Origin: an uncultured Draconibacterium sp.
GTDB lineage: Bacteria > Bacteroidota > Bacteroidia > Bacteroidales > Prolixibacteraceae
DNA: 64,000 bases
Assembly (NCBI RefSeq): GCF_963676815.1
Contig: NZ_OY781365.1
Location: forward strand, 1,832,501 to 1,896,500
Direction: 5' to 3'
Positions within the stretch are counted from its first letter, which is position 1. Each line of letters starts with the position of its first letter. Shown here one piece after another: positions 1 to 9,758 of the stretch. The position numbers and the translations under genes were made by a program. The notes below the pieces were generated by a model that worked only from the letters and a program-made list of their open reading frames with translations, did no database searches and was not told the origin of the DNA.

Positions 1-1661
1 AGTTCCTGTATTCTTACCACCTCTTTTTTAAAGAACAACTACAACTGTTTTTATACACTCCCGACTACCTTTTAGCTTACCTCCATAAACCGGCTGCTTT
101 AGCGCGTTTAACCGGAGATTTTCTCACACAGTTTTTTTATCTGCGTGGAGGTGGTCCGTTGGTTTTAGCAGTAGTATTTGCCGTCGAATGGATGTTAATC
201 CAACACACACTAAAACGCATATTCTCGCTAAAAACTGCAGGGTGGTGGGCTTTATTATCGGTTGCTGCCGATTTTGTGTCACACCTGGCACTCGCCTATC
301 CACTGGCAAATTCAATGGGATTGATTTTCGTAATCAGTTTCTTTTTACTGATTAAAAGGATTAACAACAAAGTCGTAAACAGCTTGCTCATATTGGTGCT
401 CTCTTTTGTCGGACACTATTTATTCGGAAGCACAGCTTTTGCTCTCCCTTTCTTAATTCTTTTTAGCAAACGTTTTTATCAACCAAATATCACAGCAGCA
501 GTTTCGCTCTTGCTACTTGTTATCACTCCTAATATTCTCCGGCCTGATTTCCTGTTACCGCTCAGTGCAACTTATCTTTTCCCGGTAACTTCATGGAAAG
601 GAATTCTTCTGCCGGCAATTTTTATACTCTCTTTACTGATCTCGAAACTTATTGCTCCCGTAAAAAGTTTTCAGCCGGGCTTTGCAACAGTGGCGATTTT
701 ATTTGCTGCAATAATTGCATTTTTTGGCTTTCGGATAAACGCGAAACAGAACCTTGAAAAAATATTGGCACTCGACAGCGAAACATATTTCGGAAACGAC
801 ACAAAAGTTATAGAACAAGCTTCCAAGAATAACTTGGAAAACCGCTTTGCCGCCTACTACACCAACATGGCGCTGGCTAAAACAGGACAACTTTCCAATC
901 GCCTTCTCGAGTTTTATCAACCATCGTTTTACGGATTAATTTTACCGGTTTCGCAAAACGAGCACTGGCAAACTATACTTTTCAGCAACGAACTATTTTA
1001 CCTCATCGGCGACATGAATCTGGCGCAACACTCTGCCATGCTTGGAAATACGTTCTCGCCATACAACCGCAGCGCACGTATGATAAAACGCCTGGCAGAA
1101 ATTAACATGGTTAATGAAGATTATGCCGGCGCTGAGAAATTTTTGCGTATGCTCGACAAAACCTTGTTCCATAAAAAATGGGCAGAAAAACGATTGGCTG
1201 AAAATAACGCTTCATCTAACAGTAAATGGCTTGTGGAAAAACGTAGCCAAATTGCAAACATCGATACCATTCGTAACGGATCGGAGTATTTAAAATCGCT
1301 GGAGTTTCTCGTTAAACAGAATCCTCAAAATCACATTGCACTCGATTACCTACTCTGCTATCATTTGCTGAATAAAGATCTGGAAGCCTTTAAAACTTCC
1401 TACGACCGATTCGCACTGCCACAATTCAACAATGCACCGAAAATTTATGGCGAGGCTTTGCTGATTATTCTATTCAGAGAAAATGCTTCGGAAGAAACCG
1501 TACAACAATACAAAATTCAACCTGACCAAATTCGTGATTTTACAAAATATACAAGTAGATTTGAAGCTGTTAACGGAAAAGGTGAGGCATTAAAGGATAA
1601 TTTCGGAACCAGCTACTGGTTCTATTACCATTTTGCCACCATGCAGGAAGAAGAAAAATGA
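1..1661 (+). CDS. Polytopic membrane protein with helical-repeat C-terminus, copy 1 of 3 (DUF6057-like), 5' end cut by window
   Basis: The reading frame is open from base 3 (first full codon) to the stop at 1659-1661, so the start lies outside the window. The first residues (YSYHLFFKEQLQLFLYTPDY) align with residues near the first membrane segment of the next copy (FYSYHLNYQEQFQLFLFTPQ), so only about 30 residues are missing. Several hydrophobic segments fill the N-terminal half. After the last one (FAAIIAFFGF) comes a soluble alpha-helical, TPR-like half with the landmarks AKTGQL, IKRLAE and a C-terminal YWFYYHF. Its stop overlaps the ATG of the next gene (ATGA). The resemblance to DUF6057 is recalled, not searched. 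Function unknown; a TTG at 159 is an internal codon, not the start. Confidence 0.8.
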   Translation, partial: FLYSYHLFFKEQLQLFLYTPDYLLAYLHKPAALARLTGDFLTQFFYLRGGGPLVLAVVFAVEWMLIQHTLKRIFSLKTAGWWALLSVAADFVSHLALAYPLANSMGLIFVISFFLLIKRINNKVVNSLLILVLSFVGHYLFGSTAFALPFLILFSKRFYQPNITAAVSLLLLVITPNILRPDFLLPLSATYLFPVTSWKGILLPAIFILSLLISKLIAPVKSFQPGFATVAILFAAIIAFFGFRINAKQNLEKILALDSETYFGNDTKVIEQASKNNLENRFAAYYTNMALAKTGQLSNRLLEFYQPSFYGLILPVSQNEHWQTILFSNELFYLIGDMNLAQHSAMLGNTFSPYNRSARMIKRLAEINMVNEDYAGAEKFLRMLDKTLFHKKWAEKRLAENNASSNSKWLVEKRSQIANIDTIRNGSEYLKSLEFLVKQNPQNHIALDYLLCYHLLNKDLEAFKTSYDRFALPQFNNAPKIYGEALLIILFRENASEETVQQYKIQPDQIRDFTKYTSRFEAVNGKGEALKDNFGTSYWFYYHFATMQEEEK

Positions 1662-3109
1662 AGCTAAAAACAGTAACATATTGTTTCGTATTATTCGCTT
1701 TTCTGAGTGCCTGTAACAACACGCCTGAAAACGTGCAGCAAAGTAATCAACATCCAAATATTTATCCTGATTATATAGATGTAACCATTCCTGAAAATAT
1801 TGCACCACTGAATTTTCTTTTACGCGATTCGGTTGAAAAAACAGTAGCGACATTCGAAGGCAAAGAAACGAGTTTAACCATTTCAGGAAAGCAGAAAATT
1901 CAAATTCCGGAAAAGAAATGGCACGATCTGCTTTCATCCGGCGAACAAACTATTTCGGTTACTGTAAGCTGCCTGACAAATGGAAAATGGACGCAATACA
2001 AACCTTTTTTATGGTCAGTAAAACCAGATAAAATAGATGGATTTTTGAGCTATCGTTTAATTGAGCCCGGCTACGAAGTATGGAATAAAATTCAGCTGGT
2101 TGAACGGAATATACAAACGTTTGACGAGCGTGTTTTAGCCGACAACAACCTTACTGAAGGCAGCTGCATGAATTGTCATATTTATGGCAACCAGGATCCC
2201 AATTTATCGATGTTTCATTTGCGTGGTGCTAACGGTGGAACAATTCTGAACAGGAATGGAGAACTGCGCAAAATAAACACCCGAAACAATGAAATGATCG
2301 CCAATGTCACTTATGGGAATATCCATCCTTCGGGCCGATACGGCGTATTTTCGTCAAACGTGGTGATTCCCGAATTTCATACTTATCGCAGCGAGCGGCT
2401 TGAAGTTTACGACAAAGCTTCCGATCTGATCGTAATAGATTTTGACGAAAATAAAGTAAACACCCGGCCTTTCTTAAGTGATACGTCAGCGTTCGAAACC
2501 TTTCCTGTATTCTCTGCTGATGGGAAATCGATCTTTTACTGCGCGGCACCTTATAAGCCGGTTCCCGATAGTATCCGAACGCTGCGTTACAGCATTCTTC
2601 GCGTAGCTTTTAATCCCGAAACAGGCGAATTGGGAACAAAAGCTGATACGATTTGGAACGCCGAAAAACACAAGGGTTCGGTAAGTCATTTAAAAACCTC
2701 GCCAGATGATAAATACCTGCTTTATACCGTGGCAGATTACGGAACTTTCCCGATCTGGCATCGCGAAGCAGAACTACAAATGATCAATCTGGAAACGGGT
2801 GAAATCGACAAACTGGAAGAAGTAAATGGTCCAAATTCTGACACTTATCACAGCTGGTCGTCGAACAGCCGGTGGTTTGTTTTTGCCAGTAAACGCGATA
2901 ACGGAATTTATGGCAAACCGTACTTTTCGTATGTCGATGAAAACGGAAAGGCGCACAAACCATTCGTCTTGCCGCAGAAAGACCCGGCGAAATACGATTT
3001 CATGTTAAAATCATTCAATATTCCGGAGTTATCAAAAGGGCAGGTTCCGTTTGATGCTATGGACATTGAAAAAATATATAAAGACACGTTAACGGAACAG
3101 GTTCAGTAA
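1658..3109 (+). CDS. Haem-c (CxxCH) PD40/TolB-like propeller lipoprotein, copy 1 of 3
   Basis: 483 residues. A lipoprotein signal ends in LSAC (Cys19), so the product should be anchored to a membrane outside the cytoplasm. The N-terminal part has a conserved signature shared by all three copies, roughly YP...VTIPENIAPLNF (36-53). A single CxxCH (SCMNCH, Cys170, Cys173, His174) is a classic covalent haem-c site. Downstream segments with the motif F-P-x-F-S-A-D-G-K and S-x-H-S-W-S-S-N-S-R-W resemble WD40-like PD40 blades of TolB-type propellers. The start ATG overlaps the stop of the membrane gene by four bases, so the two are translationally coupled. Partner or substrate unknown; haem attachment is inferred from the motif. 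Confidence 0.8.
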   Translation: MKLKTVTYCFVLFAFLSACNNTPENVQQSNQHPNIYPDYIDVTIPENIAPLNFLLRDSVEKTVATFEGKETSLTISGKQKIQIPEKKWHDLLSSGEQTISVTVSCLTNGKWTQYKPFLWSVKPDKIDGFLSYRLIEPGYEVWNKIQLVERNIQTFDERVLADNNLTEGSCMNCHIYGNQDPNLSMFHLRGANGGTILNRNGELRKINTRNNEMIANVTYGNIHPSGRYGVFSSNVVIPEFHTYRSERLEVYDKASDLIVIDFDENKVNTRPFLSDTSAFETFPVFSADGKSIFYCAAPYKPVPDSIRTLRYSILRVAFNPETGELGTKADTIWNAEKHKGSVSHLKTSPDDKYLLYTVADYGTFPIWHREAELQMINLETGEIDKLEEVNGPNSDTYHSWSSNSRWFVFASKRDNGIYGKPYFSYVDENGKAHKPFVLPQKDPAKYDFMLKSFNIPELSKGQVPFDAMDIEKIYKDTLTEQVQ

Positions 3110-3140
3110 GTAAGCTGGTAACCGAAGTATTTTAAAACTT

Positions 3141-4916
3141 ATGAAGCAAAATATATTTTCAAAAATAATTAGCATCGACACCCTGCTTTCGCTGGTATTT
3201 GGTGCTGCCGTATTTGTATTTTTTGGCTTTTTCTATTCCTACCACCTTAACTACCAGGAACAGTTTCAGTTGTTTTTATTTACGCCTCAATATCTGCTCG
3301 ATTTTATCAATCATCCGGGTGGATTGAGTGACTACCTGGGGAACTTTTTCACGCAATTTTTCTTTTACTCAAAAAACGGAGCGCTCATTCTTGCAGCTTT
3401 ACTGGTAGTTTTACAACGAACTATTTTAGCCACTTCTGTAAAATTAGTGGTAGCAAAACATTGGATGCCGTTAACATTTATCCCTTCAATACTTTACTGG
3501 AACCTGCTTTGCGACGAGAATTATATGTTGGGCGGATTGATTGCTATGATCTTACTGGCCATTTCCTGCTTTATTTATCTTCGGATAAAACGGGGCATCA
3601 TTCAACGAATTACAGGAATACTTTTACTGATTCTCTTATACTGGGCAGCCGGAGGAGTTTTTATATTCTTTACGCTATTTATGCTGTCCTCAAAATTTAC
3701 CGGGAAGAGCAAAATTGGGAAGAACGACCTTTTCTTCGCCGTTACTTTAATGCTGGTAACTTTGGTTTTGCCTTACCTTGCTAAACTGATTGTATTGCAA
3801 TATCCGATGCAAAAATTCTGGATCGGTGTAAATTATTTCCGTTTCCCGGTTAATATTCCAACAACCATAACAACAGTAGCTTTGCTAATTTTTGCTATTC
3901 CATTTATACTGTGGTTTGCTTCAAAAATGGCCATAAAAAAGGCCGGACTAATTCTTGCAACGCTGACTATCTTAATCACTGCAATAACCTTTGGTTTTAT
4001 TCGAAATTCTGCCGATTTCTCGAAAGAAGAAGTGATGGCATACGATTTTCACATTCGCATGCGAAGATGGGACCGCGCCATTGCAATGGCCAACGAAAAA
4101 GCCCCAACAAGTCCGCTGGCAGTAACTTGTTTAAACCTTGCACTGGCAGAAACCGGGCAGCTTGGCGAAAGAATGTTTGAATATTATCAGAATGGAATAG
4201 GTGGTTTATTACCCGATTTTACGCGCGATTTTACTATCCCGGTTATTACCGGCGAGGTTTATTATCACCTGGGCCTGATTAACACCGCGCAACGTTTTGC
4301 TTTCGAAGCTATGGAAGCACTACCCGATTATCAAAAAAGTGTACGTTCGATTAAACGGCTGGCGGAAACCAATATCATTAACGGCGATTACGAGGTAGCT
4401 AAAAAATACCTTCATTTACTGCAAAAAACCATGTATTATAAAAATTGGGCTAGCCGGTCGCTGGAGATTATTAAAACCGAAGAAGGTGTGGAACAGCACA
4501 TCGAATGGGGATGGCTCCGGAAAGCACGAATTCAGGATGATTTCCTTTTTAGCGAACAGGAAAAACTGAACATGATCGGTTTGCTATTTATGAACAACCG
4601 GCGAAATATGATCGCTTTTGAATACCTGCTGGCAGCAACACTGCTGGAGAAGGATCTGCAACTTTTTATTCGTTATTTCCCTTTGTCGAGTTCGTTGAAT
4701 TACAAAGTCATTCCAAAGCACTTTCAGGAGGCGCTATTGTACATTTGGGAAATAACCAACGAAGATCAGACTAAAGAAATTTCGTACCCTATAAACGACG
4801 GAATAAGGGCAAGATTAAGCGATTACAAAAAACAGTATGGCAGCACGCGCGATGCCAGGGTAATTGAAAAAGGATTTGGCGATACCTACTGGTATTACCT
4901 GCATTTCAGAAATTAA
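3141..4916 (+). CDS. Polytopic membrane protein with helical-repeat C-terminus, copy 2 of 3 (DUF6057-like)
   Basis: 591 residues, complete, ATG start. About eight to nine hydrophobic segments occupy residues 12-285 (for example FGAAVFVFFGFFYSY, LILLYWAAGGVFIFF, ILATLTILITAITFGFI). They are followed by a soluble C-terminal half of some 300 residues with TPR-like helix pairs (LAETGQLGERMFEYY, SIKRLAETNIINGDYEVAKK) ending in DTYWYYLHF. It lies 31 bases after the copy-1 lipoprotein and six bases before its own partner lipoprotein, so the three modules probably form one transcript. No catalytic motif was recognised. It could scaffold or receive signals from the haem-propeller lipoprotein; this is speculation. 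Confidence 0.8.
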   Translation: MKQNIFSKIISIDTLLSLVFGAAVFVFFGFFYSYHLNYQEQFQLFLFTPQYLLDFINHPGGLSDYLGNFFTQFFFYSKNGALILAALLVVLQRTILATSVKLVVAKHWMPLTFIPSILYWNLLCDENYMLGGLIAMILLAISCFIYLRIKRGIIQRITGILLLILLYWAAGGVFIFFTLFMLSSKFTGKSKIGKNDLFFAVTLMLVTLVLPYLAKLIVLQYPMQKFWIGVNYFRFPVNIPTTITTVALLIFAIPFILWFASKMAIKKAGLILATLTILITAITFGFIRNSADFSKEEVMAYDFHIRMRRWDRAIAMANEKAPTSPLAVTCLNLALAETGQLGERMFEYYQNGIGGLLPDFTRDFTIPVITGEVYYHLGLINTAQRFAFEAMEALPDYQKSVRSIKRLAETNIINGDYEVAKKYLHLLQKTMYYKNWASRSLEIIKTEEGVEQHIEWGWLRKARIQDDFLFSEQEKLNMIGLLFMNNRRNMIAFEYLLAATLLEKDLQLFIRYFPLSSSLNYKVIPKHFQEALLYIWEITNEDQTKEISYPINDGIRARLSDYKKQYGSTRDARVIEKGFGDTYWYYLHFRN

Positions 4917-4922
4917 AAACGA

Positions 4923-6392
4923 ATGAGCATGTTAAAGCATATACAACTATTTTTTATCGGACTGACAATTGTTCTGTTCTCCTGCACGCCGGAAATAAAA
5001 CCGGATGCGGTAAAAGATGAATGGCCCGAAATATTTCCCGACTACTGCAATGTTACTGTTCCGGCAAGTATAGCTCCTCTCAACTTTAGAATGAAAGAAG
5101 AAGTGGACGGCATTGCTGCAACTTTGAAAGGTTCAAATGGTGATGAAATTAAGGTGTCGGGGAAGACGCATGTTGAGTTTCCAGCAAAAAAATGGACAAA
5201 GCTCCTGAACGAAAATATTGGTAAAGAACTTTCGGTTACCGTTGCTGCTAAAACCAATGAAAAATGGATTGAATATGCCCCCTTTAAAATACATGTTAGC
5301 ACCGATCCCATCGATTATGGTTTGGCTTTCCGTCTGATTGCACCCGGTTACGAAGTTTGGAGCAAAATGGGCATTTACCAGCGCGAACTGGCTTCGTACA
5401 ATCAGGATGCAATTATCGAAAATACTTTAATAACTGGAAGCTGTGTAAATTGTCATTCTTTCCGTCTGACTGATCCTGACGATATGAGTTTGCATATCCG
5501 TGGGAAAAAAGGAGGTACCGTGCTGAAAACCGATGGCGATGTAAAACTTCTGAATACAAAAACGCCAAAAACCATTTCCAATTTTGTGTATCCGTTTTGG
5601 CACCCAAGCGGCGATTACCTTGCTTATTCGGTAAATAATATCCGTCAGGTTTTTCACGAAACAAAAGACAAACGTGTCGAGGTGATTGATTCGGAATCGG
5701 ACCTGATTGTTTATGATGTGAATAAAAACGAAACGCTTTATTGCGATCAAATAATGACTAAAGATCATTTCGAGACTTTCCCTTCGTTTTCGCCCGATGG
5801 GAAAAAACTGTATTTCTGTGCCGCCGACGCCAAACAAATGCCGATGCAATATAAAGATGTTCGTTACAACCTTTGCAGCATTGATTTTGATCCGGCAACC
5901 GGAACTTTTGGCGATGAAGTAGATACGCTTTTTAATGCAGCTGCCATCGAAAAAAGCATCACTTTCCCGCGTCCTTCGCCCAATGGAAAATACATCATGT
6001 TCACCTTGGTAGATTACGGCAATTTCTCGATCTGGCACCCGGAAGCCGATTTATATTTATACGATGTGGCGACCGGCGAAACCAAACCATTGGACGCTGC
6101 CAACAGCAACGACACTGAAAGTTACCATTCGTGGTCATCAAACTCACGATGGTTTGTGTTTAGCAGCCGAAGAATTAACGGTTTGTATACCCGCCCTTAC
6201 ATTTCGCATATCGACGAAAACGGCAAAGTTGGCAAACCATTTTTGTTACCACAAAAAAATCCTGATTACTACGAAAATCTGCTTTTCTCCTACAATATTC
6301 CTGAGTTTATAAACAAGCAAGTTGATTTGGATGTGCGCACAGTTGAACATCTGGCCAATACTAAAGGAACGAATGTTGAACAACGCGAATAA
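4923..6392 (+). CDS. Haem-c (CxxCH) PD40/TolB-like propeller lipoprotein, copy 2 of 3
   Basis: 489 residues with a lipoprotein signal ending FSC (Cys21). It has the same order as its paralogues: conserved block around VTVPASIAPLNF (44-55), the block LIAPGYEVWSKMG, a single SCVNCH haem-c motif (Cys174, Cys177, His178), then propeller blades with FPSFSPDGKKLYF, RPSPNGKYIMF and YHSWSSNSRWFVF. A His-x-Arg (LHIRG) follows about 15 residues after the haem site in all copies and may give the second axial ligand. It starts six bases after the membrane partner and ends three bases before the next membrane gene. An exported electron-transfer or redox-sensing role is plausible but unproven. Confidence 0.8.
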   Translation: MSMLKHIQLFFIGLTIVLFSCTPEIKPDAVKDEWPEIFPDYCNVTVPASIAPLNFRMKEEVDGIAATLKGSNGDEIKVSGKTHVEFPAKKWTKLLNENIGKELSVTVAAKTNEKWIEYAPFKIHVSTDPIDYGLAFRLIAPGYEVWSKMGIYQRELASYNQDAIIENTLITGSCVNCHSFRLTDPDDMSLHIRGKKGGTVLKTDGDVKLLNTKTPKTISNFVYPFWHPSGDYLAYSVNNIRQVFHETKDKRVEVIDSESDLIVYDVNKNETLYCDQIMTKDHFETFPSFSPDGKKLYFCAADAKQMPMQYKDVRYNLCSIDFDPATGTFGDEVDTLFNAAAIEKSITFPRPSPNGKYIMFTLVDYGNFSIWHPEADLYLYDVATGETKPLDAANSNDTESYHSWSSNSRWFVFSSRRINGLYTRPYISHIDENGKVGKPFLLPQKNPDYYENLLFSYNIPEFINKQVDLDVRTVEHLANTKGTNVEQRE

Positions 6393-6395
6393 GCA

Positions 6396-8183
6396 ATGAA
6401 GGGAATAAAAGACAAATATATTATCCGGATTTGGAACGGCCTGTTTTTTATTGCACTGCTGGTATTCTGGCGTTTTTTTTATGCCGATCATCTTTTGCAT
6501 AAAGAGCAGATGCAGCTTTTTCTGCTCACCTTTGGCTATTTACAAAAACACTTAGCCATTCAAGGTGGACTGGCTATTTATCTTGGCGAATTTATCACCC
6601 AGTTTTTCCTGAATAAATGGGTGGCTGCAATACTTGTTTCGGCGCTGCTTATTTTTCTCGCAATTGGAATACAAAAAGTATTGAAAACTGTTTCAGGAAA
6701 TGGAATTTATCTGCTTTCATTTCTCCCTGTAATCGGCTACCACTTTATGCTTTTTGATCAGTATTATAAATTGGCGGGACTTGTAGCGGTTGTTTTATCC
6801 GTTTGGTCAGTTGTTAGTTTTGTACAATTTAAAAAAGCTAATTTAAGAACAGCCATTGGTTTTGTATTACTGCTTCTAAATTATTGGTTGTTGGGAGGTG
6901 CATTTATCATTTTTGCTCTTTCTGTAATTCTAATTGAAGTACTGGTTAAATTCAAACCGAACGAAGAAATTGAAGCCAATCATTCACTGCTCAAAATTAT
7001 TCCGGCGTATGTAATAGTTGCATTGCTAGTTCCATATTTAACCCGTCAGTTTTTAGTTACCGACCATTTACTGAGCGCCTATTTTTCAAGAGCTTTTTAC
7101 CAGTTTAGTTTTATTCTGCCAATTCCGGTTATTCTAATGTTGGGTTCAGTTCCTCTTCTGATTTTAATCCATGGATGGCTGCCAAAAACTGGTTCTATTC
7201 CGGGTTCTGGATTTTGGGGAGTTTTGTTGCTGGCAGTTCTGATTTTAGGATCAAATCAACTCGCTAATTTTAGCGAAGAAAAGGAAATGAGCTACGATAA
7301 CCTTGTGCACAACAATGATTGGGGCGGCATTATTCAGTTGGCCGAAAATGCTCCGCCGGTTGGCTCACAATCAAAGCTGGCACTTTCGCTGGCCCTGGCA
7401 AAAACAGGGCAAATGAGCACTAAACTTTTCCATTTTTATCCGGAGCCGAACGACTTTTTTATCCCTTTCAACATTCGTGGACAGGCACCGATAATTGCCA
7501 ACGAACCTTATTTCTTCCTGGGATTGACCAATTTTTCGAAGATGTTGTGCATCGAAACGATTGAATCAACACCCGATGAAACAATGCCGGTGCGAGCTGT
7601 TAAACGTCTTGCGGAGGACTACATTATCGACGGACAATACAAACTCGCCGAGCGTTATTTGTGGTATTTGCAACGCACACTATTTTACAGAAATTGGGCA
7701 AATAATGCACAACAATTCCTCTACAACGATGAAAAAGTAACTATGCATCCTGTATGGGGAAAACTGAGGAAACAGCGTGTGCACGACGATTTTTATTATC
7801 AATATGAACGTAACGACCTGGCACTAATCTCGCTTCTGCGTAGTGATCAGCAAAACAAAATGGCTTATGAATATTTGATGGGCTGGTATTTGCTACGCAA
7901 AGACTTCGACGAGTTTTTAAAGTATCTGCCGCTGGTAAAAACGTTTGATTACAAAGAGTTTCCGAGAGTCTTCCAGGAAGCACTCGCTTATATTTTCACA
8001 CTTTATGATGAAGTACCTGAAAACCTGAAACAATTCCCGGTTTCGGCGGAAGTTCAACAGCAACTCAACAGGTACGCGCAGGCGTTTCAACAAGGTGGCA
8101 GCACAAAACCGGACGAAATGAAAAAGCTTTTTGGAAACACTTTCTGGTATTATGTACATTTTACAGAATTTGAAGATGAGTAA
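6396..8183 (+). CDS. Polytopic membrane protein with helical-repeat C-terminus, copy 3 of 3 (DUF6057-like)
   Basis: 595 residues from an ATG three bases after the preceding stop. It has the same architecture as the two earlier copies: eight to nine hydrophobic segments, then a helical-repeat soluble half. Family landmarks are YADHLLHKEQMQLFLLTFGY near the N-terminus, LALAKTGQMSTKLFHFY, AVKRLAEDYIIDGQYKLAERY and a terminal TFWYYVHF. Sequence identity between copies is low outside these blocks, so the duplication is old. The last bases of the gene contain the start of its lipoprotein partner. Function unknown. Confidence 0.8.
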   Translation: MKGIKDKYIIRIWNGLFFIALLVFWRFFYADHLLHKEQMQLFLLTFGYLQKHLAIQGGLAIYLGEFITQFFLNKWVAAILVSALLIFLAIGIQKVLKTVSGNGIYLLSFLPVIGYHFMLFDQYYKLAGLVAVVLSVWSVVSFVQFKKANLRTAIGFVLLLLNYWLLGGAFIIFALSVILIEVLVKFKPNEEIEANHSLLKIIPAYVIVALLVPYLTRQFLVTDHLLSAYFSRAFYQFSFILPIPVILMLGSVPLLILIHGWLPKTGSIPGSGFWGVLLLAVLILGSNQLANFSEEKEMSYDNLVHNNDWGGIIQLAENAPPVGSQSKLALSLALAKTGQMSTKLFHFYPEPNDFFIPFNIRGQAPIIANEPYFFLGLTNFSKMLCIETIESTPDETMPVRAVKRLAEDYIIDGQYKLAERYLWYLQRTLFYRNWANNAQQFLYNDEKVTMHPVWGKLRKQRVHDDFYYQYERNDLALISLLRSDQQNKMAYEYLMGWYLLRKDFDEFLKYLPLVKTFDYKEFPRVFQEALAYIFTLYDEVPENLKQFPVSAEVQQQLNRYAQAFQQGGSTKPDEMKKLFGNTFWYYVHFTEFEDE

Positions 8184-9645
8184 ACTACTTCTGGTCGCCA
8201 TATTATCCTTTGTATTTTGGAGCTGTTCAAAACCGGTTCCGGAAAATGCTGTTGAAACCGGAATCTTACCCACTATTTTTCCGGAGACTTATGAAACAAC
8301 CATACCATACAATATTGCACCGATCAACTTTAAAGTTAATGAGGAGGCTGATAATATTTTTGTTTCAATAAAAGGGAAATCGGGGAAAATTGAAGATACT
8401 TTCAGCGAGAATAAAACAAATTGGGGAATAAAAGAGTGGTCGGAATTCCTGGCGGAAAACAAAGGCGACAGCATCAGTTTCTTCCTTTATACTTTGCAAA
8501 ACGAAACATGGAAGAAATACAAATCTTTCAGTTATTTTGTCTCGCCTGATCCGGTTGATGATTACCTTTTTTACAGATTAATCACGCCCGGGTACCAAAC
8601 CTGGAATAAAATGGGACTCTACCAGCGACAACTGAGTTCCTTCGAAGAATCTACCATTCTGGATAATAAAATTATGCCGCACTCTTGTATGAATTGTCAT
8701 ACTTTGGCGGCAAACAATCCCGACAATATGGTTTTCCATATTCGCGAAAACAACTCGGGAACCGTCCTCATTAAAGATGGTAAAGTACAAAAGCTGGAAT
8801 CGAAAAAAGAGACTCCGTTTAAAAGCGTTTCTTTCCCGTATTGGCATCCTTCGGCAAAATACATTGCTTTTTCAATTAATAAGGTGCGGCAGGTTTTCCC
8901 TTCCGAAGGAAGCGAGCATGCTCATGCTTTCGATATGGGATCGGACATGGTGATTTACGATGTTGATAAAGAAGAGTATTTTACCTCGCCGTTTTTATAT
9001 GCCGACGAGGCTTTTGAATCGTTTCCGTGTTTTTCGCCCGATGGACGCAGCCTGTATTTTATTACAGCACCTGCAGCACCAATGCCACGCGAACTGCGCA
9101 ACATTCAATACAGTTTGTGCCGTATTGATTTTGATCCGGAAACAGCCACGCTGGGCAAAAAAGTTGATACACTCATCACTCCTAAAATGACCGGAAAAAG
9201 CCTGACAATGCCACGCATTTCGCCCGATGGAAAAAACATTGTTCTCACATTTTCCGATTATGGCAATTTCCCGGCCTATAACGAGGAAGCCGATCTTTAC
9301 ATGTATAACGTTCAGGACTCTTCGATTACGCGACTCAACGCTATTAACAGCAACCAGGTGGAAAGTTATCATTCGTGGTCATCAAACGGACGGTGGCTGG
9401 TGTTTAGCAGTCGCCGAATGGACGGGCTGTTTATGAATACCTACTTTGCACATATCGATGAAAACGGAGAATTCAGCAAGCCATTTTTGCTGCCACAAAA
9501 AGACCCGGAATTTCATGAATCTTTTTTGTTTTCGTTTAATTTGCCCGAGCTATCAATTAAGCCAATTCCGGTTAGTGCCCTGCAAATTGAAAAGACTGCA
9601 AAACAGTCGGAAAGCGATAAACAGAAATTCGATACAACGCACTAA
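8176..9645 (+). CDS. Haem-c (CxxCH) PD40/TolB-like propeller lipoprotein, copy 3 of 3
   Basis: I chose the ATG at 8176, which overlaps the preceding stop by eight bases, because it places a normal lipoprotein signal (FWSC, Cys17) at the N-terminus. An in-frame ATG at 8131 would add 15 residues in front of the signal. The 489-residue product has the family blocks TTIPYNIAPINF, LITPGYQTWNKMG, a SCMNCH haem-c site (Cys171, Cys174, His175), FHIRE after it, and PD40-like blades (FPCFSPDGRSLYF, MPRISPDGKNIV, YHSWSSNGRWLVF). It ends the three-module array; about 110 bases later a new promoter starts an unrelated operon. Confidence 0.8.
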   Translation: MSKLLLVAILSFVFWSCSKPVPENAVETGILPTIFPETYETTIPYNIAPINFKVNEEADNIFVSIKGKSGKIEDTFSENKTNWGIKEWSEFLAENKGDSISFFLYTLQNETWKKYKSFSYFVSPDPVDDYLFYRLITPGYQTWNKMGLYQRQLSSFEESTILDNKIMPHSCMNCHTLAANNPDNMVFHIRENNSGTVLIKDGKVQKLESKKETPFKSVSFPYWHPSAKYIAFSINKVRQVFPSEGSEHAHAFDMGSDMVIYDVDKEEYFTSPFLYADEAFESFPCFSPDGRSLYFITAPAAPMPRELRNIQYSLCRIDFDPETATLGKKVDTLITPKMTGKSLTMPRISPDGKNIVLTFSDYGNFPAYNEEADLYMYNVQDSSITRLNAINSNQVESYHSWSSNGRWLVFSSRRMDGLFMNTYFAHIDENGEFSKPFLLPQKDPEFHESFLFSFNLPELSIKPIPVSALQIEKTAKQSESDKQKFDTTH

Positions 9646-9731
9646 TGCAAATGGCTCAGGTTTAACCGATTTGATTTGCAAAGAAATTTGAAATATTTCT
9701 ACGATTTCTTTAACTGTTAATAAAAAATTTA

Positions 9732-9739
9732 TACTTTTG
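9732..9739 (+). promoter_or_regulatory. Promoter -7 element for the DUF177-rpmF operon
   Basis: TACTTTTG matches the Bacteroidota -7 consensus TAnnTTTG. It lies 19 bases before the GTG start of the DUF177 gene, so the leader would be only about 10-15 bases. A -33 TTTG is not clear. Confidence 0.6.
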
Positions 9740-9758
9740 CATCCACTTTTTTGGAATC

